A DNA stretch of 64,000 nt from Mycolicibacterium sp. CR10 (lineage in GTDB: Bacteria > Actinomycetota > Actinomycetes > Mycobacteriales > Mycobacteriaceae): positions 414,880-478,879 of the forward strand of contig NZ_STGE01000068.1 in NCBI RefSeq assembly GCF_005222675.1, read 5' to 3'. The notes below the pieces were generated by a model. That model did no database searches. It saw nothing but the letters and a program-made list of their open reading frames with translations, and was not told where the DNA came from. Numbering within the stretch: position 1 is the first letter of the stretch; each line of letters begins with the position of its first letter. Positions 1 to 8,406 of this stretch are shown piece by piece. Position numbers and translations under genes: made by a program.

Positions 1-2
1 TC

Positions 3-737
3 ATCGCGGCGATATTGCTCTGCACCGCAACGGGAATCGGATCGGTGCTGGGGTGGGCCGTACACATGACGATGGCCAACCTCGCGTCGATGGGAAGCAT
101 GCTGCTTCGAGCGCTTCCGGTGATGCTGCTGACCGTGCTGGTGTTCTTCAACGGACCGGTGTGGACGATGGCGTCGACCGTCAGCCGTGGCCGGCTCTGG
201 ATGGCACTGCTGTTCCTGTTCCTCATTGCCGCGACATTCCTGGTGTCCAGCACGCTGGGCCGGGTCCGGCCCATTTTGCTGCCGGATGCCAAGGAGCCCG
301 AGGACGCCCAGAGGCTGAGCGGGACACCGTTCGAGACGATGCCCGACCGACCACGCCGCGTGCCCCTGTCGAAGGCCGAACGGATCAATGTGGTGTTCGT
401 GCTCGCGCTGTCCCAGATCACGCAGGTGCTGACCGTCTCGATGGTCACGGGCCTGCTGTTCTTCGTCTTCGGGCTGATCCTGATCAGCCCGGAGATGCTG
501 GCCGCGCTGACCCGCAACGGATCCACCGACGGTCAGATCCTGGGAATGACGCTTCCGGTACCCCAGTCGCTCATCCAGGTGGCGATGTTTCTCACCGCCT
601 TGACCTTCATGTACCTGGCCGCGCGCACGGTCGGCGACAAGGAGTACCGCGCGCAGTTCCTCGATCCGCTGATCGACGACCTCAGGCTGACGTTGGTCGC
701 CCGCGACCGCTACCGGACCGCGACGGTGGCGAAGTGA
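3..737 (+). CDS. Polytopic membrane protein, C-terminal part (Rv2113-like), cut by left edge
   Basis: The reading frame is open to the left edge, so only the C-terminal 244 residues are visible and the start is missing. At least four hydrophobic segments can be seen (near residues 15-40, 55-75, 130-165 and 190-210), separated by a charged loop rich in Pro and Arg. The final 40 residues are soluble and carry the pattern YRxQFLDPLIDDLRL. The same layout and many of the same residues occur in the next gene, so the two are tandem paralogues. The stop overlaps the next start by 3 nt, indicating translational coupling. The position before mpa recalls Rv2113 of M. tuberculosis. No catalytic motif was recognised and the function is unknown. 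Confidence 0.75.
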   Translation: MAAILLCTATGIGSVLGWAVHMTMANLASMGSMLLRALPVMLLTVLVFFNGPVWTMASTVSRGRLWMALLFLFLIAATFLVSSTLGRVRPILLPDAKEPEDAQRLSGTPFETMPDRPRRVPLSKAERINVVFVLALSQITQVLTVSMVTGLLFFVFGLILISPEMLAALTRNGSTDGQILGMTLPVPQSLIQVAMFLTALTFMYLAARTVGDKEYRAQFLDPLIDDLRLTLVARDRYRTATVAK

Positions 738-1900
738 GCGGGTCCACGCCGCAGTCGCGACAGATCCACGATTGGTTCCTGCACCGCGGCCTGCCTCTGG
801 TGCTCACCCGCCGGGTGCGCTCACGCGCCCTGATCGCGCGTTCGGCGCCGATGGTGGCAGGGCTCGGTGCGTTGACCGCGGTGACCATGTTGCTGGCCGA
901 CTGGACCGGCGACCATCCCGATTACGGCTACATCGTGCGGTTGGCGATCATCACCGCAACCCTGGCCGCCGCGCCGTTCGCCCTGTACGTGTTGCACCGG
1001 CGGGCCACCACCGCCTCGGAAGCCGGCCGGCGCACCACGGCGTTGCTGGTGATGGCGATCTTCGTACTCCTCATGCCGGTGATCGCATCCGGTTGGTCGG
1101 CGGCGGCGCTGGCCGAAGTCCCCGCTTTCCTCCTGGTGTCGCTGTTGGCGATCTGGTTCACCTATCTGGGTTTCGGTTCCATTCTGTTGTGGGCGTTTAG
1201 GTTTGCGTGGGTGCAGTTGGGCGCCCTTGGCACCCTGATGAGCCGGGCGCTACCGCTGCTGATGTTGACCGTGGTGGTGTACTTCACCGGCGAGCTGTGG
1301 CAGTTGGCCGCCCGGATGACCCGGCAAAGGCTATGGCAGACAATCGGTTTCCTCGCGGTGGTGGCACTGGTGTTCATGATCGCCACGATCCGCGACGAGG
1401 TCAGGGCGCTGCGTGAAGACCGGTCCGAAAACACCGACCCCACGGCGCTTCTCGTCGGCACGCCGCTGCAATCGGCCGACGGGCATCCCCCACCGCGCAC
1501 CGCGCTGTCACTCGCCGAGCAGGTGAACGTCGTCGCCGTCATGGTCGTTGCGCAGGCAATTCAGGTCGCGCTGTTCACCACCGGGCTCTTCATGTTCTTC
1601 CTTGCGCTGGGCATCATCGCCATCCCCGACGACGTGACGGTGTTGTGGGCGGCGGAGGAAACCTGCACCGTCGGCGAACCCCCCTGCGCCGGAACCTGGT
1701 TCGGCATCCACATCCCGATCCCGCAGACCGTCGTGCACACGTCGCTGTTCGTCGCCGTGCTGTCGGGTCTCTACTTCACCGTCAGCACCAGCGTCGACCC
1801 GCTGTACCGGCAACGCTTCTTCGAGCCGTTGATCGCCGATGTCGCGGTGAGCTTGGCCGGCCGCGATGCCTATCTCGAAAGGGAAAAGGAGACAACCTGA
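734..1900 (+). CDS. Polytopic membrane protein, tandem paralogue of the preceding gene
   Basis: A protein of 388 aa from a GTG that overlaps the stop of the upstream gene (GTGA). A longer open frame exists upstream, but it runs inside the previous gene and has no membrane-protein character. A basic N-terminal stretch is followed by about eight hydrophobic helices. The C-terminal half matches the preceding gene segment by segment: RALPLLMLTV, then a loop with ALSLAEQVNVV, then IPIPQTVVHTSLF, then YRQRFFEPLIADV. A Cys pair about 6 residues apart (ETCTVGEPPC) sits in a loop that the paralogue lacks. The next gene starts within the stop codon, so the three genes probably form one operon. Function unknown. 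Confidence 0.75.
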   Translation: MSGSTPQSRQIHDWFLHRGLPLVLTRRVRSRALIARSAPMVAGLGALTAVTMLLADWTGDHPDYGYIVRLAIITATLAAAPFALYVLHRRATTASEAGRRTTALLVMAIFVLLMPVIASGWSAAALAEVPAFLLVSLLAIWFTYLGFGSILLWAFRFAWVQLGALGTLMSRALPLLMLTVVVYFTGELWQLAARMTRQRLWQTIGFLAVVALVFMIATIRDEVRALREDRSENTDPTALLVGTPLQSADGHPPPRTALSLAEQVNVVAVMVVAQAIQVALFTTGLFMFFLALGIIAIPDDVTVLWAAEETCTVGEPPCAGTWFGIHIPIPQTVVHTSLFVAVLSGLYFTVSTSVDPLYRQRFFEPLIADVAVSLAGRDAYLEREKETT

Positions 1901-2502
1901 TGGACGACGTGTTCGGCAAAAGGTACGGCGAGGTGCTCCTCGTCCGACTCGGCGATGCGGGCCCGCAGGCCACCGTCTACAACACCTTTCCGCTCAACGA
2001 CTGCCCGGCCGACCTGTGGGGCCGACTCGACGCGCAGGCGATCGCCACCGAGAACGGCGCGGCGGCCGCACTGCTCAACGGCCCGCGCTACTGGTTGATG
2101 AGCCATATCGAGAAGGCCGGCGGCACGGAGTTGGAGACCCGGACGTTCGGAGGCATCGAGATGCTGCGCCAGGCGACGGTCGACTTGTCGTCGATGAACC
2201 CGGCGCCGTATTCCGTCAACGAGGTGGATCGCCGGGCCGTCTTCGTCTTCGACGCCGGACGACCGGTTTTCGAGCTCGTCGACCCCGGCGGCCGCCGCTG
2301 GGTGATGCAGACCTGGAGCCAGACGGTCGATCCCACGCTCACACTGGATGACCTTTCCACTCTCGCCGCCCGGCTCACGCTGCCGGAGGGCTGGACCTAC
2401 GAGACCCGCACATTGGACAGCCCACTGACCGTCGACACCTCGACCCGCAAGGCCAGTGTCACGCAGGACGACCTGGCCAACAGCTACTCACTACGGGCCT
2501 GA
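1900..2502 (+). CDS. Conserved hypothetical protein (Rv2114-like)
   Basis: A soluble protein of 200 aa with no signal peptide or membrane helix. The ATG shares its first base with the stop of the upstream membrane protein, and GGAAAAGGAGA lies 8 nt before it, so the start is well fixed. The sequence contains no motif I recognise. It looks alpha/beta, with aromatic and acidic patches such as the PRYWLMSHIEKAGG region around residue 64 and RRWVMQTWSQTVDP near residue 133. Coupling to two membrane proteins suggests a cytoplasmic partner for them, but that is inference. By position it corresponds to Rv2114, which I recall as uncharacterised. Confidence 0.75.
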   Translation: MDDVFGKRYGEVLLVRLGDAGPQATVYNTFPLNDCPADLWGRLDAQAIATENGAAAALLNGPRYWLMSHIEKAGGTELETRTFGGIEMLRQATVDLSSMNPAPYSVNEVDRRAVFVFDAGRPVFELVDPGGRRWVMQTWSQTVDPTLTLDDLSTLAARLTLPEGWTYETRTLDSPLTVDTSTRKASVTQDDLANSYSLRA

Positions 2503-2689
2503 CCGGGCACGATGCCGACTGACGCCAGTGTCAATATCCAGCGGGCGCGGCGGCTCGAGCCGCAGGAATTGGGTCCTGAACTGCACTTTTCGTGACGGAT
2601 GAGGTCGCTGATGCTCCTGCGGTCTTTGCCGACGCAAAGATCAAGATCAGATTTCGATCAGACCTCAGATGGGTCACGGCTAGCGGTCC

Positions 2690-2695
2690 TAAACT
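2690..2695 (+). promoter_or_regulatory. Putative -10 box for the DUF732 gene
   Basis: TAAACT fits the mycobacterial TANNNT -10 pattern and would place transcription start about 72 nt before the DUF732 start codon. No clear -35 is visible. Apart from this, the 271-bp gap between the two genes shows nothing recognisable. Confidence 0.35.
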
Positions 2696-2773
2696 TCCAG
2701 CACGCCGCGAACTCCTCGCGTGACCGCCCGGAGTAGGGGCGCCTTGTTGCTCCCGACGCCGAAGGAACTCGCC

Positions 2774-3061
2774 ATGAAGAAACTTCTCATCCCCGCCGCC
2801 GCCGTATTCGTGCTCGGAATGGCCTTCGCCGCACCGGCGCTGGCCGATGACGCCGAGTACAACGCCGCGCTGGAAGCCGGCGGCATCATCGGCAACGATG
2901 CGGCTTACGCGATGGGAATGGCTGTCTGCCAGGAGATCGCGGCAGGCGTCCCCGAGGGCACCACGGTGGTCTCGATCTACACCAACACCGGCAACGACAT
3001 CACCGCGGAGCACGCACAGGTGCTCTACGATGCGGCCGCCGCCTACCTCTGCGGCGAGTGA
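2774..3061 (+). CDS. Small secreted DUF732-type protein
   Basis: A protein of 95 aa. The ATG lies 7 nt after GAAGGA, which is the reason to prefer it over in-frame upstream codons. Residues 1-23 form a Sec signal peptide (MKKLL, a hydrophobic core, cleavage after APALA). The mature part of about 70 residues has two Cys, one in MAVCQE and one in the C-terminal YLCGE, as in mycobacterial DUF732 proteins, which probably form a disulfide. The family is exported and has no established biochemical function. The gene converges on mpa and its stop lies at the edge of a perfect hairpin. Confidence 0.85.
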   Translation: MKKLLIPAAAVFVLGMAFAAPALADDAEYNAALEAGGIIGNDAAYAMGMAVCQEIAAGVPEGTTVVSIYTNTGNDITAEHAQVLYDAAAAYLCGE

Positions 3062-3088
3062 CCTCTGATCGCCACGGCGATCAGAGGT
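3061..3088. terminator. Bidirectional hairpin between DUF732 gene and mpa
   Basis: A perfect 13-bp inverted repeat (ACCTCTGATCGCC and its complement) with a 2-nt centre. It begins at the last base of the DUF732 stop codon and contains the mpa stop codon. There is no U tract on either side. It is probably a shared terminator or 3-prime end stabiliser for the two convergent genes. Confidence 0.7.
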
Positions 3089-4931
3089 ACTGACCCAGAT
3101 TCGATTCGGTGTCGATCGCGCGGCTTGCGCTCGACGACTTGCCGGTGACCAGGGTGCGGATGTAGACGATCCGCTCGCCCTTCTTGCCCGAGATCCGCGC
3201 CCAGTCATCGGGATTGGTCGTGTTGGGCAGGTCCTCGTTCTCGGCGAATTCGTCGACGATCGAGTCGAGCAGGTGCTGGATGCGCAGGCCCTTCTGACCC
3301 GACTCGAGCACCGCCTTGATCGCGTTCTTCTTCGCGCGGTCGACGACGTTCTGGATCATCGCACCGGAGTTGAAGTCTTTGAAGTACATGACTTCCTTGT
3401 CACCGTTGGCGTAGGTGACCTCCAGGAACCGGTTGTCGTCAATCTCGGCGTACATCCGGTCGACGACCTTCTCGATCATCGCCTTGATCGTCAGGCCACG
3501 ATCGCCGCTGAACTCGGAGAGGTCGTCGTCGTTGATCGGCAGGTTCTCGGTGAGGTACTTGCTGAAGATGTCCTGTGCCGCTTCGGCGTCCGGCCGCTCG
3601 ATCTTGATCTTGACGTCCAGGCGGCCAGGCCGCAGGATCGCCGGATCGATCATGTCCTCGCGGTTGGAGGCGCCGATCACGATGACGTTCTCCAGACCCT
3701 CGACACCGTCGATCTCACTGAGAAGCTGTGGCACAACAGTGGTTTCGACGTCGGAGCTGACGCCCGTGCCGCGGGTGCGGAAGATCGAATCCATCTCGTC
3801 GAAGAACACGATGACCGGCGTGCCCTCCGAGGCCTTCTCCCGTGCGCGCTGGAAGATCAGCCGGATGTGGCGCTCGGTCTCGCCGACGAACTTGTTCAGC
3901 AGCTCGGGGCCCTTGATGTTGAGGAAGTACGACTTCGCCTCGCGGGCGTCATCCCCACGCACCTCGGCCATCTTCTTGGCCAGCGAGTTGGCGACAGCCT
4001 TGGCGATCAGGGTCTTGCCGCAACCGGGCGGGCCGTAGAGCAGCACACCCTTGGGCGGGCGAAGTGAGTACTCCCGGTAGAGATCCTTGTGCAGGAACGG
4101 CAGTTCTACCGCGTCGCGGATCTGCTCGATCTGGCGGGTCAGACCACCGATGTCGTGGTAGCTGACGTCAGGCACTTCCTCCAGAACCAGATCCTCGACC
4201 TCGGCCTTCGGAATGCGCTCGAACGCATACCCGGCCTTGGTGTCGACCAGCAGCGAGTCGCCGGGGCGCAGCTTGCGCGGCCGGTCGTCGCCGAGCACGT
4301 CGTCGTCGTAACTGTCGGGCAGGTGCTCGTCGGCGACCAACGGCTCGGCCAGCCAGACGATCCGCTCCTCATCGGCGTGGCCGACCACCAGGGCACGGTG
4401 ACCATCGGAGAGGATCTCGCGCAACGTGCTGATCTCACCGACGGCCTCGAAGTGACCCGCCTCCACGACCGTCAACGCTTCGTTGAGGCGAACCGTCTGA
4501 CCCTGCTTGAGTTCCTTGGTGTCGATGTTCGGCGAGCACGTGAGCCGCATCTTGCGGCCCGAGGTGAAGACGTCGACGGTGTCGTCCTCCTGCACGGTGA
4601 GCAGCACACCGTAGCCGCTGGGCGGCTGACCGAGACGGTCGACTTCCTCGCGCAGGGCCAGCAACTGCTGGCGCGCTTCCTTGAGCGTGTCCATCAGCTT
4701 GGCGTTGCGTGCCGCCAGCGAGTCGATCCGCGCCTCGAGCTGGTGGATGTCGCGGGCGCTGCGCAGCCCGCTCTGCGGGCCGACCGCGTCTTCAAGCTGC
4801 TCGCGCAGCACGGCGGCCTCGCGACGAAGCTGTTCCAGTTCCGCAGCATCCTCAGGAGACAGGTGGTTATCGGGGGATGACCCAAAGGCTTCAGAGCCTT
4901 CTCGGGCCTCGGGACGCTCGGACTCACTCAT
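3081..4931 (-). CDS. mpa: Mycobacterial proteasome ATPase Mpa (ARC)
   Basis: A hexameric AAA+ unfoldase of 616 aa that feeds Pup-tagged proteins into the 20S proteasome. The domains are an N-terminal coiled coil (about residues 20-90, with Pup-binding character), tandem OB folds (about 95-240), and an AAA domain with Walker A GPPGCGKT (about 300), Walker B VIVFFDEMDS (about 360) and the SRH arginines. The C-terminal GQYL is the tail that docks in the proteasome alpha ring. I chose the ATG of MSESE because AAAGGAG lies 6 nt upstream; an in-frame codon 6 residues earlier has no such site. The sequence is very close to M. tuberculosis Mpa. The proteasome and pup genes are not in this window. Confidence 0.97.
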   Translation of the reverse strand: MSESERPEAREGSEAFGSSPDNHLSPEDAAELEQLRREAAVLREQLEDAVGPQSGLRSARDIHQLEARIDSLAARNAKLMDTLKEARQQLLALREEVDRLGQPPSGYGVLLTVQEDDTVDVFTSGRKMRLTCSPNIDTKELKQGQTVRLNEALTVVEAGHFEAVGEISTLREILSDGHRALVVGHADEERIVWLAEPLVADEHLPDSYDDDVLGDDRPRKLRPGDSLLVDTKAGYAFERIPKAEVEDLVLEEVPDVSYHDIGGLTRQIEQIRDAVELPFLHKDLYREYSLRPPKGVLLYGPPGCGKTLIAKAVANSLAKKMAEVRGDDAREAKSYFLNIKGPELLNKFVGETERHIRLIFQRAREKASEGTPVIVFFDEMDSIFRTRGTGVSSDVETTVVPQLLSEIDGVEGLENVIVIGASNREDMIDPAILRPGRLDVKIKIERPDAEAAQDIFSKYLTENLPINDDDLSEFSGDRGLTIKAMIEKVVDRMYAEIDDNRFLEVTYANGDKEVMYFKDFNSGAMIQNVVDRAKKNAIKAVLESGQKGLRIQHLLDSIVDEFAENEDLPNTTNPDDWARISGKKGERIVYIRTLVTGKSSSASRAIDTESNLGQYL

Positions 4932-5038
4932 GCTGAGCTCCTTTCCCACACCGGATGTTGGCGCGGTAACAACTTCAACGCTACCGGCGATTCAGTCTTT
5001 GTGTGCGCTGTAGGAATTCGACACACCAGCAACACTGT

Positions 5039-5044
5039 TAGCCT
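5039..5044 (+). promoter_or_regulatory. Putative -10 box for the MTB12-like gene
   Basis: TAGCCT fits TANNNT and lies 33 nt before the GTG start, in the 146-bp divergent region shared with mpa. On the other strand TAGCGT, upstream of mpa, also fits the pattern. Confidence 0.4.
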
Positions 5045-5077
5045 TTGATGATCAGTCGTCCGAACGAGAGGACAGTC

Positions 5078-5596
5078 GTGACCCTGAAACCCCTCCTTAC
5101 CAGCCTGACAGCTGGAGCCGCAACAGCCTTGGTCGTAGGCGCTGCGGCGGCGGGTGTGACCTCGATTGCAGTCGGCTCCGGCACTGCAGGCGCGCCCGCT
5201 GCGCCTGCCGTTCAGCCCGTCGTGTTCGACGTGCCACTGCCCGCCGCACCCGCCCCTGATCTGCAGGGACCGCTGCTGTCGACACTGACCGCGCTGTCGG
5301 GACCGGGCTCGTTCTCCGGCGGTAAGGCCAGCTACGTCCAGGGCGGCCTGGGTCGCATCGAGTCCCGGGTGGCCGACAACGGCTATAACAACGCCGCGGC
5401 CAAGGGTTACTTTCCGTTGAGCTTCACCATCGCCGACATCGATCAGAACGGCCCTGTGGCCACCGCCAACGTCACTGCATCGTCACCATCGGGTGCCGTG
5501 GCCACCCAGCCGCTGACATTCATCGCGGGGCCGAGCCCGACCGGCTGGCAGCTCTCGAAGCAGTCGGCGATGGCGCTGATCTCGTCCGTGGGCTGA
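5078..5596 (+). CDS. Secreted MTB12/CFP-2-like antigen family protein
   Basis: A protein of 172 aa. The GTG was chosen because GAGAGGA lies 5 nt before it and the resulting N-terminus (MTLKPLLTSLTAGAATALVVG) is a good export signal. The mature protein aligns by eye with M. tuberculosis MTB12 (Rv2376c): AAAAGVTSI, then PVVFDVPLP, then LSGPGSFSGGKASYVQGGLG with IESRVAD, then PLSFTIADI, and a C-terminal WQLSKQSAMALIS. The fold belongs to a small secreted family of unknown function. The following gene (lppK) shares the same core, so the two form a tandem family pair. It is divergent from mpa. Confidence 0.85.
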   Translation: MTLKPLLTSLTAGAATALVVGAAAAGVTSIAVGSGTAGAPAAPAVQPVVFDVPLPAAPAPDLQGPLLSTLTALSGPGSFSGGKASYVQGGLGRIESRVADNGYNNAAAKGYFPLSFTIADIDQNGPVATANVTASSPSGAVATQPLTFIAGPSPTGWQLSKQSAMALISSVG

Positions 5597-5621
5597 TCTC
5601 TTTCGTGGTCCTTACCGATCT

Positions 5622-6245
5622 ATGACGCGGGTGCGTCGCACCGTCTTGGTCCTGAGTGCCGCCACAACTGTGGCGGCACTCGGGCTGAGCGGCTGTAGCG
5701 AGCCGTCACCCCCGGCTGTGTCGCCGTCGGTCGAGACCTCACCGCCACCATCTGTCGGCATGCCCGTGCCGGCGGTCCCCGCGCCCGGGGGACCTCCGCT
5801 GCCACCGGGCAGCGCACTGATCGACGTGATGAGCAGGTTGTCCGATCCGGCGATCCCGGGTGACCAGAAGATCGCTCTCGTCGAACAGAGCACGCCCGAC
5901 GAAGCTCCAAGCCTGGACCGTTTCGGTATCGCGCTGCGCGATAACGGTTCCTTGCCGCTGTCGTTCGAGACCCGAGATCTCGCGTGGTCACAAGCCAATC
6001 CCGGCAACGTCGTCGCGACGGTGGTGATCAGGACCGCCAACCCGCAGGGCGGCGAGTTCGTCTACCCGATGGAGTTCGTTCCGGCCGCGGGCTCGTGGCA
6101 GCTGACACGGCAGACCGCCGATCTGCTGCTGCAGCTCGACGACGGGACCGCCCCGCCGCCGGCAGCACCGCCTCCCTCCCCGGCGCCGCCTCCTCCACCC
6201 CCGGCACCGCCTCCGTCCCCGGCACCGCCGACACCCACGCGCTGA
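5622..6245 (+). CDS. lppK: Lipoprotein LppK
   Basis: A protein of 207 aa. A signal peptide ends in the lipobox LSGC, with Cys at about residue 24, so the mature protein is lipid-anchored outside the membrane. A proline-rich spacer precedes an MTB12-like domain (ALIDVMSRLSDP through SWQLTRQTADLLLQ). The C-terminal 35 residues consist almost entirely of Pro, Ala and Ser and probably cross or bind the wall layer. The core resembles M. tuberculosis LppK (Rv2116), which also sits beside mpa. The function is not established. It follows the MTB12-like gene by 25 nt and precedes the DUF503 gene by 3 nt, so the three are probably co-transcribed. Confidence 0.85.
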   Translation: MTRVRRTVLVLSAATTVAALGLSGCSEPSPPAVSPSVETSPPPSVGMPVPAVPAPGGPPLPPGSALIDVMSRLSDPAIPGDQKIALVEQSTPDEAPSLDRFGIALRDNGSLPLSFETRDLAWSQANPGNVVATVVIRTANPQGGEFVYPMEFVPAAGSWQLTRQTADLLLQLDDGTAPPPAAPPPSPAPPPPPPAPPPSPAPPTPTR

Positions 6246-6248
6246 ACG

Positions 6249-6545
6249 ATGTGGATCGGCTGGCTGGAGTTCGACATCCTGCTCGGCGACGTGCGATCGC
6301 TGAAGCAGAAGCGTTCGGCCATCCGACCATTGATCGCGGAGCTGGCGCGCACGTTCTCCGTGTCTGCCGCAGAGACCGGCGCGCAAGATCTGCATCGCCG
6401 CGCAGAAGTCGGGGTCGCACTGGTGGCTGCCGACCGCTCCCATGTGGTCGCCGTGCTCGATGCCGCCGAGCGACTGGTGGCGGCCCGACCCGAATTCGAA
6501 CTGCTGTCGACCCGTCGCGGGCTGCGGCGCAGCACCGATGACTAG
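6249..6545 (+). CDS. DUF503 (YlxP-like) family protein
   Basis: A small cytoplasmic protein of 98 aa with the family pattern near the N-terminus (DVRSLKQKRSAIRPLIAEL), then AAETGAQDLHRRAEVGVALV, and a C-terminal helix. Family members fold like ferredoxin dimers; in other bacteria the gene lies near ribosome-maturation genes, but no biochemical role is established. The ATG lies 3 nt after the lppK stop. The stop codon is interlocked with that of the convergent trmI inside one CTAG. Confidence 0.85.
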   Translation: MWIGWLEFDILLGDVRSLKQKRSAIRPLIAELARTFSVSAAETGAQDLHRRAEVGVALVAADRSHVVAVLDAAERLVAARPEFELLSTRRGLRRSTDD

Positions 6546-7414
6546 GGCTGCACCCCTTCTTGCTCCTCGCGTCTCTTCAGCTCCTCAGCTCCGCGGCCCT
6601 TCTTGCGAAGCGGAATCGGTGCGACAGCACCCGGCGCCAATTTGCGCACACTGATCAGAAATGCCGTATGCCCGCGCATCGTGTGTTCTGGGCGCACCGC
6701 CAGACCGACGACATGCCAGCCCCGCTGCATGCTCTCCCACGCCCGTGGTTCGGTCCAGCACTGTTGTTCGCGCAGTGCCTCGACCGTCTTGGACAGCTGG
6801 GTCACGGTAGCGACGTAGATCATCAGCACCCCGCCGGGCACGAGTGCGTTCCCGACGGCGCTGAGGACGTCCCACGGCGCAAGCATGTCCAGCACCACGC
6901 GGTCCACTTCCGGGCCGGAGTAGTCGTTGAGGTCGGCGATCACCAGGTCCCAGTTCGGCGGCTGCTCACCGAAGAACGTCGTCACGTTGCGCACCGCGTG
7001 CTCGGCGTGATCGTCGCGCACCTCGTAGGACGTCACCTGGCCCTCGGGCCCGACAGCGCGAAGCAGCGAACACGTCAAGGCTCCGGATCCGGCGCCGGCT
7101 TCGAGCACCCGTGCTCCGGGAAAGATGTCGCCCTCGTGCACGATCTGGGCGGCGTCCTTGGGATACACGACCTGAGCGCCGCGCGGCATGGACATGACGT
7201 AGTCGACGAGCAGCGGCCGCAGCACCAGAAACTGGTCACCGTTGGTCGACCGTACGACGCTGCCCTCGGGCTGCCCGATCACGTCGTCGAGGGAGATGAT
7301 GCCGCGATGGGTGTGGAACTCGCCACCAGGCTTGAGCACCATCGTGTAGCGCCGGCCCTTCGCATCGGTGAGTTGCACGCGATCACCGAGTTCGAACGGA
7401 CCGGTTCTTGGCAC
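6542..7414 (-). CDS. trmI: tRNA (adenine-58-N1)-methyltransferase TrmI
   Basis: An S-adenosylmethionine-dependent enzyme of 290 aa that forms m1A58 in the T loop of tRNAs; in actinobacteria it works as a tetramer. An N-terminal beta domain (residues 1-70) is followed by the Rossmann methyltransferase domain with the SAM-binding motif VLEAGAGSGALT (about 105-116) and VIADLNDY (about 158). A C-terminal tail rich in Lys, Arg and Glu follows. It starts at GTG and is divergent from the recB-like gene; the two upstream regions overlap. It corresponds to Rv2118c. Confidence 0.93.
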   Translation of the reverse strand: MPRTGPFELGDRVQLTDAKGRRYTMVLKPGGEFHTHRGIISLDDVIGQPEGSVVRSTNGDQFLVLRPLLVDYVMSMPRGAQVVYPKDAAQIVHEGDIFPGARVLEAGAGSGALTCSLLRAVGPEGQVTSYEVRDDHAEHAVRNVTTFFGEQPPNWDLVIADLNDYSGPEVDRVVLDMLAPWDVLSAVGNALVPGGVLMIYVATVTQLSKTVEALREQQCWTEPRAWESMQRGWHVVGLAVRPEHTMRGHTAFLISVRKLAPGAVAPIPLRKKGRGAEELKRREEQEGVQP

Positions 7415-7485
7415 AGCTGTTCACCCTGCCAGTAGACGCGCCGCGGCCGAAGCCCGGGTTGCCCGGATATGTCGCACCCCGGTCA

Positions 7486-7491
7486 TACGCT
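7486..7491 (+). promoter_or_regulatory. Leaderless-type -10 box of the RecB-like gene
   Basis: TACGCT (TANNNT) ends 6 nt before the ATG, so transcription should begin at or next to the start codon. The identical hexamer and spacing occur before the PAC2-family gene elsewhere in this window. Confidence 0.6.
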
Positions 7492-7497
7492 GAACTC

Positions 7498-8406
7498 ATG
7501 GACGAGCAGACGGAGCGGCCCGCCGATTCCGAACTGCCGGCTCGGCCCGCCCGTCGGCGCCCGGCGTTGTCTCCGTCGCGGGCGAGTGACTTCAAGCAAT
7601 GCCCGCTGCTGTACCGCTTCCGGGCGATCGACCGGCTGCCGGAGCCCTCCTCCACCGCGCAGGTTCGCGGGTCGGTGGTGCATGCCGCACTCGAGCAGCT
7701 CTATGCCTTGCCCGCCGCCGAGCGCGGTCCGGAGACGGCGCTGTCGCTGGTCACACCGGCGTGGGAGCGGGTGGTGGCAGAGCAGCCCTCGGTGGCCGAC
7801 GACATCGATCCGACGCTGCAGACCGAGCTCCTCGAACAGGCACGCATTCTGCTGTCGGGGTACTACCGGTTGGAGGACCCCACCCGGTTCGACCCGCAGA
7901 GCTGCGAACAGCGCGTCGAGGTCGAGCTGGAGGACGGCACCCTGCTGCGCGGCTTCGTCGACCGCATCGACGTCGCGCCGACCGGCGAGCTCAGGGTCGT
8001 CGACTACAAGACTGGGAAGGCGCCGCCGGAGGCACGGGCACTCGCCGAGTTCAAGGCGATGTTCCAGATGAAGTTCTACGCGGTCGCCCTGCTGCGTTCG
8101 CGGGGAGTTCTGCCTGCCCGGCTACGGCTGCTGTACCTCGCGGACAGCCAGGTGTTGGACTACACGCCCGACCTCGACGAGCTGCTGCGCTTCGAGAAGA
8201 CGTTGATGGCGATCTGGAAGGCGATCCAATCTGCCGGTGCGACAGGCGATTTCCGGCCGAGCCCGTCGCGTCTGTGCGACTGGTGCGCCCACCACGCCCA
8301 CTGCCCGGTCTTCGGCGGCACTCCCCCGCCGTACCCGGGCTGGCCCGAAGTGTTCGACGACGGCGATCCTGACACGGTGCTGCAGGTGGCGGAGCCGGCT
8401 GCGTGA
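7498..8406 (+). CDS. RecB-family exonuclease with Fe-S cysteines
   Basis: A PD-(D/E)XK nuclease-fold protein of 302 aa. The N-terminal SRASDFKQCPLLYRF (Cys35) and the C-terminal cluster CDWCAHHAHC (Cys260, Cys263, Cys269) give four Cys, as in Cas4/AddB-type nucleases that hold a 4Fe-4S cluster. The nuclease core shows RGFVDRIDV, then VVDYKTGKAP (the D...DYKTG motif IV region). I chose the ATG rather than the in-frame TTG 30 codons upstream because the -10 box TACGCT lies 6 nt before the ATG, which would put the TTG outside the transcript. It corresponds to Rv2119. DNA repair or processing is likely; the actual substrate is unknown. Confidence 0.88.
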   Translation: MDEQTERPADSELPARPARRRPALSPSRASDFKQCPLLYRFRAIDRLPEPSSTAQVRGSVVHAALEQLYALPAAERGPETALSLVTPAWERVVAEQPSVADDIDPTLQTELLEQARILLSGYYRLEDPTRFDPQSCEQRVEVELEDGTLLRGFVDRIDVAPTGELRVVDYKTGKAPPEARALAEFKAMFQMKFYAVALLRSRGVLPARLRLLYLADSQVLDYTPDLDELLRFEKTLMAIWKAIQSAGATGDFRPSPSRLCDWCAHHAHCPVFGGTPPPYPGWPEVFDDGDPDTVLQVAEPAA

